From JASFJH01 sp050117725 (GTDB taxonomy: Bacteria > Pseudomonadota > Gammaproteobacteria > AKS1), in the NCBI GenBank assembly GCA_050117725.1, contig JASFME010000069.1, positions 1 to 9,850 on the forward strand: a DNA stretch of 9,850 nt, written 5' to 3'. Under the pieces are notes generated by a model, which was not told the DNA's origin, searched no databases, and worked only from the letters and a program-made list of their open reading frames with translations. The translations under genes and the position numbers were made by a program. Shown piece by piece: positions 1-6,128 of the stretch (its first letter is position 1; every line of letters begins with the position of its first letter).

Positions 1-1
1 C

Positions 2-304
2 AAACCCCAGCCTAATCATGGCCACATGGTGCTGGCCAATCCGGAGATCATTGAATACGGGGGCTTCGTGAGGGGTCGTGAGGGGTGCCTGTCAGTACCG
101 GACTATACCGGCAATGTTATGCGCGCCGGGAAGATTACGCTGGAGGCGTGCGATCAACACGGTGAGTTGCAGCGCTTCGAGTTCGAGGGCTTCGAGGCGC
201 GCGCCGTGCAGCATGAGATCGACCACCTGGATGGCCTGTTGTTTCTCGACCGTCTCGTCAGCCGGCGTACCGATCTGTTTCGCCGCAAGGTTTATCGGAA
301 ATAA
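2..304 (+). CDS. def: Peptide deformylase, C-terminal part (5' end off window)
   Basis: Peptide deformylase removes the formyl group from the N-terminal methionine of new proteins in the cytosol, using a bound metal ion (usually Fe2+). About 100 codons are visible, open from the window edge to a TAA at 302-304. Seen: the family motif EGCLSVP (about 79-99), whose Cys is a metal ligand, and HEIDHLDG (about 212-235), the HExxH motif with two His ligands and the catalytic Glu. The tail DLFRRKVY resembles some deformylase C-termini. The first family motif (GxGxAAxQ) must lie upstream. The ATG at 26 is internal, because it falls inside the conserved strand before EGCLS. The acyltransferase gene starts 5 bases after the stop, so the two are probably co-transcribed. 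The family is sure; which deformylase paralogue this is cannot be told. Confidence 0.93.
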   Translation, partial: KPQPNHGHMVLANPEIIEYGGFVRGREGCLSVPDYTGNVMRAGKITLEACDQHGELQRFEFEGFEARAVQHEIDHLDGLLFLDRLVSRRTDLFRRKVYRK

Positions 305-309
305 TCCAT

Positions 310-1008
310 ATGGCAGTCTGGCAAATCATCCTGTTGCTTTTGTTCCTTTTAATAGTGCCGGGCGTGTGGCTGTTCAGGCGTTGCGTGCGCTACGCACAGG
401 CCGACTGGGGCGGGCCGTGGCTGAACAGCCTCGACGGGCTGAACCGCCTGTTTTGCCGCTACGTCCACCGGCTCCGGCATGACGAAATCCCCTTGCCTGA
501 TTCCGGCCCGGCGCTGCTCGTATGCAACCACGTTTCCGGTCTCGAGCCCTTATTAACGATCGCCGCGACGCACCGACCGATCCGTTTTCTGATCGCCCGC
601 GAGGAATATGAACGCTTCGGCCTGCAATGGCTGTTCCGGGCGATCGGTGCGATCCCGGTCGAGCGCAAGGGGCGCCCCGAGGTCGCCCTGCGCAATGCGC
701 GCCGCGCCCTCGAGAACGGCGAAGTCGTGATGTTGTTCCCGCACGGCAGTATTCATCTCGACTCTGATCCACCCCGCAAACTCAAGGGCGGTGTCGCTGT
801 CCTGGCACGGCTGAGCGGTGCGCCGGTGATCCCGCTGCGTGTCACCGGCATCAAGGGCGAAGGTTATACCGTACGCGCCGTATTTATGCGCAGCCATGCG
901 CGGCTGCGCAGCTTCGCCCCGATCGCCTGCGCGCAGCTGGACACTGCCGAGTGCCTTGCACGTATCGCGCCGCTGATCGAGGGACGCGCTGATCAGGCAC
1001 AGCCTTGA
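310..1008 (+). CDS. PlsC-like 1-acyl-glycerol-3-phosphate acyltransferase, divergent active site
   Basis: A 232-residue protein of the PlsC/LPLAT superfamily, which transfers acyl chains to lysophosphatidate or related acceptors at the inner membrane. Residues 4-22 form a hydrophobic N-terminal anchor. Block I is NHVSGLEP (73-80), giving HX4E where the family normally has HX4D. Block II is IGAIPVERKGR (112-122). Block III is FPHGS (143-147), where the usual form is FPEGT. Block IV is APVIPLRVTG (171-180). Length and block order fit the family, but the D-to-E change in block I and the loss of the block III Glu, which in the family contacts the acceptor phosphate, suggest an unusual acceptor or altered activity. 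GGAAA at 297-301 sits 8 bases before the ATG. Its stop codon overlaps the -35 box of the clpB promoter. No gene symbol is given because the substrate is uncertain. Confidence 0.88.
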   Translation: MAVWQIILLLLFLLIVPGVWLFRRCVRYAQADWGGPWLNSLDGLNRLFCRYVHRLRHDEIPLPDSGPALLVCNHVSGLEPLLTIAATHRPIRFLIAREEYERFGLQWLFRAIGAIPVERKGRPEVALRNARRALENGEVVMLFPHGSIHLDSDPPRKLKGGVAVLARLSGAPVIPLRVTGIKGEGYTVRAVFMRSHARLRSFAPIACAQLDTAECLARIAPLIEGRADQAQP

Positions 1009-1031
1009 TATCGCGGTGAAGGGCCCCACAT
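1004..1031 (+). promoter_or_regulatory. Sigma-32 (RpoH) heat-shock promoter of clpB
   Basis: CTTGATA (1004-1010) and CCCCACAT (1024-1031) are separated by 13 bases. The RpoH consensus is CTTGAAA, 11-16 bases, then CCCCATnT, so each box has one mismatch. The -35 box overlaps the TGA stop of the upstream acyltransferase. Transcription would start near 1038, giving a leader of about 36 bases. RpoH control of clpB is established in gammaproteobacteria. The assignment here is by sequence match only. Confidence 0.8.
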
Positions 1032-1060
1032 AGGTTACAGATAACCTATTGAATCGATTC
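1030..1060. repeat. Two adjacent inverted repeats in the clpB leader
   Basis: ATAGGTTA (1030-1037) and TAACCTAT (1042-1049) form a perfect 8-base inverted repeat around a 4-base centre, CAGA. Directly after it, GAATCGATTC (1051-1060) is a perfect 10-base palindrome. Both lie between the -10 box and the GGAGA ribosome binding site (1061-1065), which is 8 bases before the ATG. The first could be an operator across the transcription start or a hairpin at the mRNA 5' end. Function is unknown. Confidence 0.6.
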
Positions 1061-1073
1061 GGAGATTACGCGT

Positions 1074-3671
1074 ATGCGCATGGACAAATTGACCAGCAAG
1101 TTCCAGATGGCGCTTGCCGATGCCCAGAGTCTTGCTGTCGGTCGTGACCACCAGTTTATCGAGCCCCTGCACCTCATGCTGGCGTTGCTCGACCAGGAAG
1201 GCGGCACGACCCGTCACTTGCTGACCCAGGCCGGGGTTAACGTCAACCTGTTGCGTTCCCAACTCGGTGAAGGCCTGGATCGCCTGCCGCAGGTGCAGGG
1301 TGCCGGCGGTGATATTCATGTTTCCAATGAGCTCGGTCGCCTGCTCAACCTGTGTGACAAGTTTGCCCAGCAACGCAAGGACCAGTACATCTCGAGTGAG
1401 CTGTTCGTGCTGGCCGCGCTCGAGGGCAAGGGGGATCTCGGCGAACTGTTGAACAAGGCCGGTGCCTCTAAAGGCGCACTCGACAAGGCGATTGAACAGT
1501 TGCGCGGTGGCCAGCAGGTCGATGACCCGAATGCCGAAGACCAGCGCCAGGCACTTGATAAGTACACGATTGACCTGACCGAGCGCGCCGAGCAGGGCAA
1601 GCTCGATCCCGTGATCGGTCGTGATGACGAGATCCGCCGCACCATCCAGGTCCTGCAACGCCGCACCAAGAACAACCCGGTGCTGATCGGTGAACCCGGT
1701 GTCGGCAAGACGGCGATCGTCGAGGGTCTGGCACAGCGCATCGTCAATGCCGAAGTGCCGGAAGGCCTGAAGCACAAGCGCGTGCTGTCGCTCGACCTCG
1801 GCGCGTTGCTGGCCGGCGCGAAGTTCCGCGGTGAATTCGAGGAACGCCTGAAGGGCGTGCTCAATGATCTCGCCAAGCACGAGGGCCAGGTCATCCTGTT
1901 TATCGATGAGCTGCACACGATGGTCGGCGCGGGCAAGGCCGAGGGCGCGATGGATGCCGGCAACATGCTCAAGCCGGCACTGGCGCGTGGCGAGCTGCAT
2001 TGCGTGGGTGCAACCACGCTGGATGAATACCGCCAGTTCATTGAAAAGGATGCGGCGCTCGAGCGGCGTTTCCAGAAGGTGCTTGTGCAGGAACCGAGTG
2101 TTGAAGACACCATCGCTATCCTGCGTGGCCTGAAGGAAAAATACGAGGTGCATCACGGTGTCGAGGTGACTGACCCGGCGATTGTTGCCGCGGCGATGCT
2201 GTCTCACCGTTACATCACGGATCGTAACCTGCCGGACAAGGCGATTGACCTCGTTGATGAAGCGGCCAGTCGTCTGCGTATGGAGATCGACTCCAAACCC
2301 GAAGAACTGGACCGGCTCGATCGGCGACTGATCCAGCTCAAGATCGAACGCGAGGCGCTGAACAAGGAAACCGATGCGGCCTCGAAGCAGCGTCTGTCCG
2401 ACCTGCAAAACGAGATCGATGACCTTGAACGTGAGTGTGCGGATCTCGAAGAAATCTGGAAATCGGAAAAGGCCGCCCTGCAGGGTACCCAGCATATCAA
2501 GGAAGAACTCGACCGCGCCCGTATCGAACTGGAAACCGCGCAGCGTGCCGGTGACCTGGCGCGCATGTCCGAGCTGCAGTATGGCCGGATCCCCGAACTC
2601 GAAAAGCAGCTCGACATGGCCAGCGAGGCGGAGGGACAGGAAACACGCTTGCTGCGTAACCATGTCAGTGACGAAGAGATCGCCGAGATTGTCTCGAAGT
2701 GGACCGGCATTCCGGTATCGAAAATGCTCGAGGGCGAACGTGACAAGTTGCTGCGCATGGAAGATGAACTGTGCAAGCGCGTGGTCGGTCAGGATGAGGC
2801 CGTGCAGGCCGTGTCGAACGCGATCCGTCGCTCACGTGCCGGGCTCGCCGATCCGAACCGGCCGAATGGTTCGTTCCTGTTCCTTGGCCCGACCGGTGTC
2901 GGCAAGACCGAGCTGACCAAGGCGCTCGCCGAGTTCCTGTTTGATACCGAGGATGCGATGGTACGCATCGATATGTCGGAGTTCATGGAAAAGCATTCCG
3001 TGGCGCGTTTGATCGGTGCCCCGCCGGGCTATGTCGGCTACGAGGAAGGTGGTTACCTGACCGAAGCTGTGCGCCGCAAACCGTATTCGGTGATCCTGCT
3101 CGATGAAGTCGAGAAGGCACACCCGGATGTGTTTAATGTGTTGTTGCAGGTGCTCGATGATGGCCGCCTCACAGACGGTCAGGGTCGCACCGTCGATTTC
3201 CGCAACAGCGTGATCGTCATGACCTCGAACCTCGGTAGCCAGATGATCCAGGAGAAGGCGGCAGAAAATGATTACGAGGGCATGAAGACGGCCGTCATGG
3301 AAGTGGTAGGACAGCACTTCCGGCCAGAGTTTGTGAACCGCATTGATGAATCGGTTGTGTTCCATCCGCTGGGCCGTGAACAGATCCATCATATTGCGAA
3401 TATCCAGATCGATTATCTGCGGCAGCGCCTGCAGGACCGCGACATGGATATTGAACTGGCCGAGGCCGCGCTCGACTTGATCGCCGAGGCCGGTTTCGAC
3501 CCGGTGTATGGTGCACGGCCGCTCAAGCGCGCCCTGCAGCAAACCATCGAAAACCCGCTGGCGCAGGATATCCTGTCCGGCAAGTTTGCCCCGGGTGACT
3601 GTATCGTGGTCGATGTCGAAGACGGGCGTGTTGTCTTCAACAAGCGCGCACGTAAGGCTTCGGCAGCCTGA
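1074..3671 (+). CDS. clpB: ClpB protein disaggregase (Hsp100 AAA+ ATPase)
   Basis: ClpB is the hexameric cytosolic disaggregase that works with DnaK/DnaJ/GrpE to pull proteins out of aggregates after heat stress. At 865 residues it is close to the E. coli length of 857. Order: N-terminal Clp repeat domain (about 1-145), first AAA+ module with Walker A GEPGVGKT (206-213) and Walker B ILFIDE, coiled-coil middle domain (about 410-530, including SELQYGRIPELEKQL), second AAA+ module with Walker A GPTGVGKT (605-612) and Walker B VILLDE, then the small C-terminal domain with PVYGARPLKRA. K212 and K611 fall at exactly the E. coli positions. The start at 1074 gives MRMDKLT, like E. coli MRLDRLT, and has GGAGA 8 bases upstream. 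Codon 149, the internal GTG start in E. coli, is GTC here. The last ten or so residues (KRARKASAA) are a short extension. The gene stands alone between its heat-shock promoter and a terminator. Confidence 0.99.
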   Translation: MRMDKLTSKFQMALADAQSLAVGRDHQFIEPLHLMLALLDQEGGTTRHLLTQAGVNVNLLRSQLGEGLDRLPQVQGAGGDIHVSNELGRLLNLCDKFAQQRKDQYISSELFVLAALEGKGDLGELLNKAGASKGALDKAIEQLRGGQQVDDPNAEDQRQALDKYTIDLTERAEQGKLDPVIGRDDEIRRTIQVLQRRTKNNPVLIGEPGVGKTAIVEGLAQRIVNAEVPEGLKHKRVLSLDLGALLAGAKFRGEFEERLKGVLNDLAKHEGQVILFIDELHTMVGAGKAEGAMDAGNMLKPALARGELHCVGATTLDEYRQFIEKDAALERRFQKVLVQEPSVEDTIAILRGLKEKYEVHHGVEVTDPAIVAAAMLSHRYITDRNLPDKAIDLVDEAASRLRMEIDSKPEELDRLDRRLIQLKIEREALNKETDAASKQRLSDLQNEIDDLERECADLEEIWKSEKAALQGTQHIKEELDRARIELETAQRAGDLARMSELQYGRIPELEKQLDMASEAEGQETRLLRNHVSDEEIAEIVSKWTGIPVSKMLEGERDKLLRMEDELCKRVVGQDEAVQAVSNAIRRSRAGLADPNRPNGSFLFLGPTGVGKTELTKALAEFLFDTEDAMVRIDMSEFMEKHSVARLIGAPPGYVGYEEGGYLTEAVRRKPYSVILLDEVEKAHPDVFNVLLQVLDDGRLTDGQGRTVDFRNSVIVMTSNLGSQMIQEKAAENDYEGMKTAVMEVVGQHFRPEFVNRIDESVVFHPLGREQIHHIANIQIDYLRQRLQDRDMDIELAEAALDLIAEAGFDPVYGARPLKRALQQTIENPLAQDILSGKFAPGDCIVVDVEDGRVVFNKRARKASAA

Positions 3672-3697
3672 TCTAACGGCAAGTGTTAACTGTTACA

Positions 3698-3722
3698 GCC
3701 CCGCCTGGTGCGGGGCTTTTTT
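3698..3722 (+). terminator. Rho-independent terminator of clpB
   Basis: GCCCCGC (3698-3704) pairs perfectly with GCGGGGC (3710-3716) around a 5-base loop, CTGGT, and is followed by six T residues (3717-3722). It lies 26 bases after the clpB stop. This is a textbook intrinsic terminator and separates clpB from the next gene cluster. Confidence 0.95.
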
Positions 3723-3789
3723 ATGCTTAGCGGAATATTGCCCGTAAACGCAGCTCAACACCGATTTCCTCGTGCAACGATGTGTGCTT

Positions 3790-3812
3790 TATAGTGAATA
3801 AATTCCTATACT
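3790..3812 (+). promoter_or_regulatory. Candidate -10 elements for the thioredoxin/kinase cluster
   Basis: After the clpB terminator the next gene needs its own promoter. Two good -10 hexamers are present: TATAGT (3790-3795) and TATACT (3807-3812). Neither has a convincing -35 box at 16-18 bases. With TATACT the predicted start of transcription is 3819, the A of the ATG, which would give a leaderless mRNA. With TATAGT the leader would be about 17 bases and lacks a Shine-Dalgarno sequence. The rest of 3723-3818 shows nothing else recognisable. Confidence 0.35.
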
Positions 3813-3818
3813 GCGGCT

Positions 3819-4466
3819 ATGAATGAGAATAAACCTGCCGCACTGTTAATGACTGCCCCGGGTTGCCCGCACTGCGCCGGCATGAAACAGGGCCTGCAGC
3901 ACCTGCTTGACGAGGGCGTGTTGTCGCAGCTCGAGATTGTCGATATATCGCAGCAGCCGGAGCGGGCAGAACAATACAGTGTGCGCAGCGTGCCGTGGTG
4001 CGAACTGGGCCGCTTTGAACTGGCCGGTGCCCACACTGAAACAGAGCTACGACAATGGGCCGAACGTGCTACCCGCCCGGAGGGCATGTTGACCTACCTT
4101 GGCGAGTTACTCGGTAGTGGCCAGCTTGCCACGGCTGAACGCGTGTTGCGGCGTTATCCCGATGAGTTGCCGGTGTTGCTGACGCTTATGCAGGACAGTG
4201 AGCAATCGATCAATGTACATATCGGGGTTGGCGCATTGTTTGAAAGTCTGCAGGGCGAACAGCTACTGGCCGGCCTGGTCGAGGCGCTGGGTAAATTGAG
4301 CCGGCACGCAGAGGCGCGGGTGCGTGGCGATGCCTGCCATTATCTTGCGCTGGTCGGTGATACACGTGCCGTACCGTATCTCGAAGCGGCGTTGCAGGAT
4401 GAGAACGCGGATATCCGCGAGATTGCCGCGGAGGGTCTTGAACTGCTCGGAAAAGGAAACGATTAA
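3819..4466 (+). CDS. Cytosolic thioredoxin-fold / HEAT-repeat fusion protein
   Basis: A 215-residue protein with no signal peptide or membrane segment. Residues 5-82 look like a thioredoxin/glutaredoxin domain: strand AALLMTA, active site CPHC (16-19), strand LEIVDIS, then SVP (57-59) with the expected cis-proline. CPHC is the dithiol of DsbA, a periplasmic oxidase, and is unusual for a cytosolic protein. Residues about 90-212 are helical and carry HEAT-like repeats, clearest at 165-210 (ARVRGDACHYLALVGD, then AVPYLEAALQDENADIREIAAEGLELL). The protein may be a redox-active adaptor; the target is unknown. An additional Cys (C61) follows the cis-proline. There is no Shine-Dalgarno sequence before the ATG. 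Its TAA overlaps the kinase start in TAATG, so the two are translationally coupled. Domain calls are firm; the role is inferred. Confidence 0.85.
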   Translation: MNENKPAALLMTAPGCPHCAGMKQGLQHLLDEGVLSQLEIVDISQQPERAEQYSVRSVPWCELGRFELAGAHTETELRQWAERATRPEGMLTYLGELLGSGQLATAERVLRRYPDELPVLLTLMQDSEQSINVHIGVGALFESLQGEQLLAGLVEALGKLSRHAEARVRGDACHYLALVGDTRAVPYLEAALQDENADIREIAAEGLELLGKGND

Positions 4467-5200
4467 TGGCAGCAAACAGGAAAAACCTCGTGGTTGACAG
4501 TTTTGACTTTGTGCCGGGCCGTATCCTGGCGCGCAAGTACGAGATCGTTTCCTGTCTCGGCAAGGGCTGGGAAGGTGAGGTCTATCGAGTCATTGAAACA
4601 CGTACCGGCATCGAGCGGGCAGTAAAGTTCTTTTACCCGCAGCGCAACCCGAAGGACAAGGCAGTGCGATTTTACGCGAAGAAGTTGCACAAGCTGCGGC
4701 ATTGCCCGGTGGTTATTCAGTACCACACCCAGGACACGATCACCTATCGTGGCCAGGAAGTCAGTTTTCTCGTCTCGGAATATGTCGAGGGCGAGATGCT
4801 CAGCGAATTTATCGACCGCCAGCCCGGCAAAAGGTTACAGCCATTCCAGGCACTGCATTTATTGCATGCACTCGCCCACGGCATCGAGGCGATTCATCAT
4901 CTGCGCGAATATCACGGTGACCTGCATACCGACAATATTATTGTCATGCGTTACGGGCTCGGATTTGAACTCAGACTTGTCGACATGTATTACTGGGGTG
5001 CGCCGAAGCGCGAGAACCTGCGTGAGGACGTCTGCGACCTGGTACGTATCTTTTATGACGCCGTGGGCGGCAAGAAGCATTACGCGAAACAACCACAAGT
5101 CGTGAAGGATATCTGTTGTGGCCTGAAACGCAGTCTGATTCTCTCCAAGTTCCGCACGGCAGGGGAGTTGCGCGAGTATATCGAGACGCTTGAATGGTAA
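4466..5200 (+). CDS. Small Hanks-type (eukaryotic-like) Ser/Thr protein kinase, atypical motifs
   Basis: A 244-residue soluble kinase-fold protein. Seen: glycine loop LGKGWEGEV (31-39, full GxGxxGxV), ATP-binding Lys in AVKFF (K54), catalytic loop HGDLHTDN (150-157; D152 and N157), Mg-binding Asp in LVDMYYWG (D173), and the helix-F motif DVCDL with D188. Departures from classical kinases: HRD is HGD, DFG is DMY, no APE motif is visible, and the expected helix-C Glu seems to be missing (about position 70 is Tyr, by hand alignment). HGD-type loops also occur in aminoglycoside and small-molecule kinases, so protein substrates are inferred, mainly from the adjacent PP2C phosphatase. There is no transmembrane segment or sensor domain. 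AAAAGGA at 4451-4457 lies 8 bases before the ATG, which overlaps the upstream stop. It is probably an active kinase, because the four core catalytic residues remain. Confidence 0.87.
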   Translation: MAANRKNLVVDSFDFVPGRILARKYEIVSCLGKGWEGEVYRVIETRTGIERAVKFFYPQRNPKDKAVRFYAKKLHKLRHCPVVIQYHTQDTITYRGQEVSFLVSEYVEGEMLSEFIDRQPGKRLQPFQALHLLHALAHGIEAIHHLREYHGDLHTDNIIVMRYGLGFELRLVDMYYWGAPKRENLREDVCDLVRIFYDAVGGKKHYAKQPQVVKDICCGLKRSLILSKFRTAGELREYIETLEW

Positions 5201-5221
5201 CCCGCAACGCTTGTCACAGTT

Positions 5222-6025
5222 ATGCATTTTAAAGTTACGCTTGATGAAGCCGACATGCGTACACCGCAGGAGCACAATTTTTGCACTGCGCAGGTCGTCA
5301 TTTACTCGGCGCGCGCCCCAGGCAAGACAACTGTCAATGAGGATTCAGCAGCACTGTTTGCCGTTGATGAGCGGCATGGCGTGCTGGTGGTTGCCGATGG
5401 TGCCGGTGGACAACGCAGTGGTGCGCAGGCCTCGCAGATCGCGATCGACGCGCTGGCGGCATCGCTACGGACAGCGCCTGTCAGCGAGCACGGCTTACGT
5501 GGCGCGATCCTGACCGGTATCGAAACGGCCAATCAACAAATCCTGGCGCTGGGCACCGGGGCGGCAAGTACAGTGGTTGCCGTGGAAATGAATGATGGCT
5601 GCGTGCGCAGTTTCCATGTCGGCGATTCGCTGGCGCTGCTGGTTGGCCAGCGTGGCCGCTTACGTATGCAAACCGTGTCGCACTCGCCGGTCGGCTATGC
5701 AGTTGAGGCCGGGCTCATCGATGAAAACGAGGCCATGCGACACGAAGAACGGCATGTAGTGTCGAATATGCTCGGCATGCAGGACATGCGTATCGAGCTG
5801 GGTACGGAAGTCCGCATGGCGAACAGGGATACGATGTTACTGGCCAGTGACGGGCTGTTCGACAACCTGCATGTCGACGAGATCATTGACATCATTCGTT
5901 GCGGGCCACTGGCCCCGGCTGCACAGCGACTTGCTGAGGCAGCCGCTTCGCGCATGCGGGGGAGTGACAGTGAGCTACCGGGCAAGCCTGATGACATGAC
6001 CTTTATCCTGATGCGAAACCGTTAG
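5222..6025 (+). CDS. PP2C-type (PPM) Ser/Thr protein phosphatase
   Basis: A 267-residue single-domain metal-dependent phosphatase, expected to reverse phosphorylation by the neighbouring kinase. Family motifs are in order: VNEDS (38-42), VVADGAGG (56-63, with metal ligand D59 and G60), AASTVVAV (114-121), FHVGDS (131-136), LLASDGLFDNL (206-216, D210) and KPDDMTFIL (255-263, metal ligand Asp). All the expected acidic metal ligands are present, so it should be active. It has no signal peptide or membrane segment. It begins 21 bases after the kinase stop and lies in the same reading frame, with only TAA and seven sense codons between. No Shine-Dalgarno sequence precedes the ATG at 5222, and an ATG at 5255 is an alternative start that would keep every motif. 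Translation may depend on ribosomes arriving from the kinase gene. Confidence 0.95.
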   Translation: MHFKVTLDEADMRTPQEHNFCTAQVVIYSARAPGKTTVNEDSAALFAVDERHGVLVVADGAGGQRSGAQASQIAIDALAASLRTAPVSEHGLRGAILTGIETANQQILALGTGAASTVVAVEMNDGCVRSFHVGDSLALLVGQRGRLRMQTVSHSPVGYAVEAGLIDENEAMRHEERHVVSNMLGMQDMRIELGTEVRMANRDTMLLASDGLFDNLHVDEIIDIIRCGPLAPAAQRLAEAAASRMRGSDSELPGKPDDMTFILMRNR

Positions 6026-6082
6026 CAGGCAAGCGCTTGGCGACTATGGTGTCCGGGTAAAGCGCAATCGCCCGGTCTGATC

Positions 6083-6088
6083 TATACT
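6083..6088 (+). promoter_or_regulatory. Possible -10 element before the GAF-ATPase gene
   Basis: The 103-base gap between the phosphatase and the ATPase gene contains TATACT within CTATACTG (6082-6089), the same 8-mer found before the thioredoxin-HEAT gene (3806-3813). No good -35 box lies 16-18 bases upstream. If used, transcription would start near 6095 with a leader of about 34 bases. No terminator is visible in the gap, so read-through from the kinase/phosphatase genes is also likely. Confidence 0.3.
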
Positions 6089-6128
6089 GAAAACCATTGG
6101 TTTGGCTATATATTCTGGAGCGGGGGAA

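Noticed and set aside
67..86. Tandem 10-base repeat CGTGAGGGGT x2 inside the deformylase gene, which could signal a frameshift.
   Set aside because: The conserved strand before it and EGCLSVP after it are in the same frame with normal family spacing, so no disruption is seen.
1035..2663. A 542-codon open frame on the minus strand opposite clpB.
   Set aside because: It mirrors the biased codon use of clpB and has no recognisable domain. clpB on the plus strand is certain.
4210..4563. Minus-strand frame of 117 codons across the thioredoxin-HEAT/kinase junction.
   Set aside because: It runs through two overlapping plus-strand genes with clear domains and has no motif of its own.
6030..6039. 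Palindrome CAAGCGCTTG after the phosphatase stop, as a terminator.
   Set aside because: Only ten bases, too short to leave a stable stem once a loop is allowed, and no T-tract follows.
6102..6128. TTG at 6102 as the start of the GAF-ATPase gene.
   Set aside because: The ATG at 6129 has GGAG at 8-base spacing, while the TTG has no ribosome binding site.
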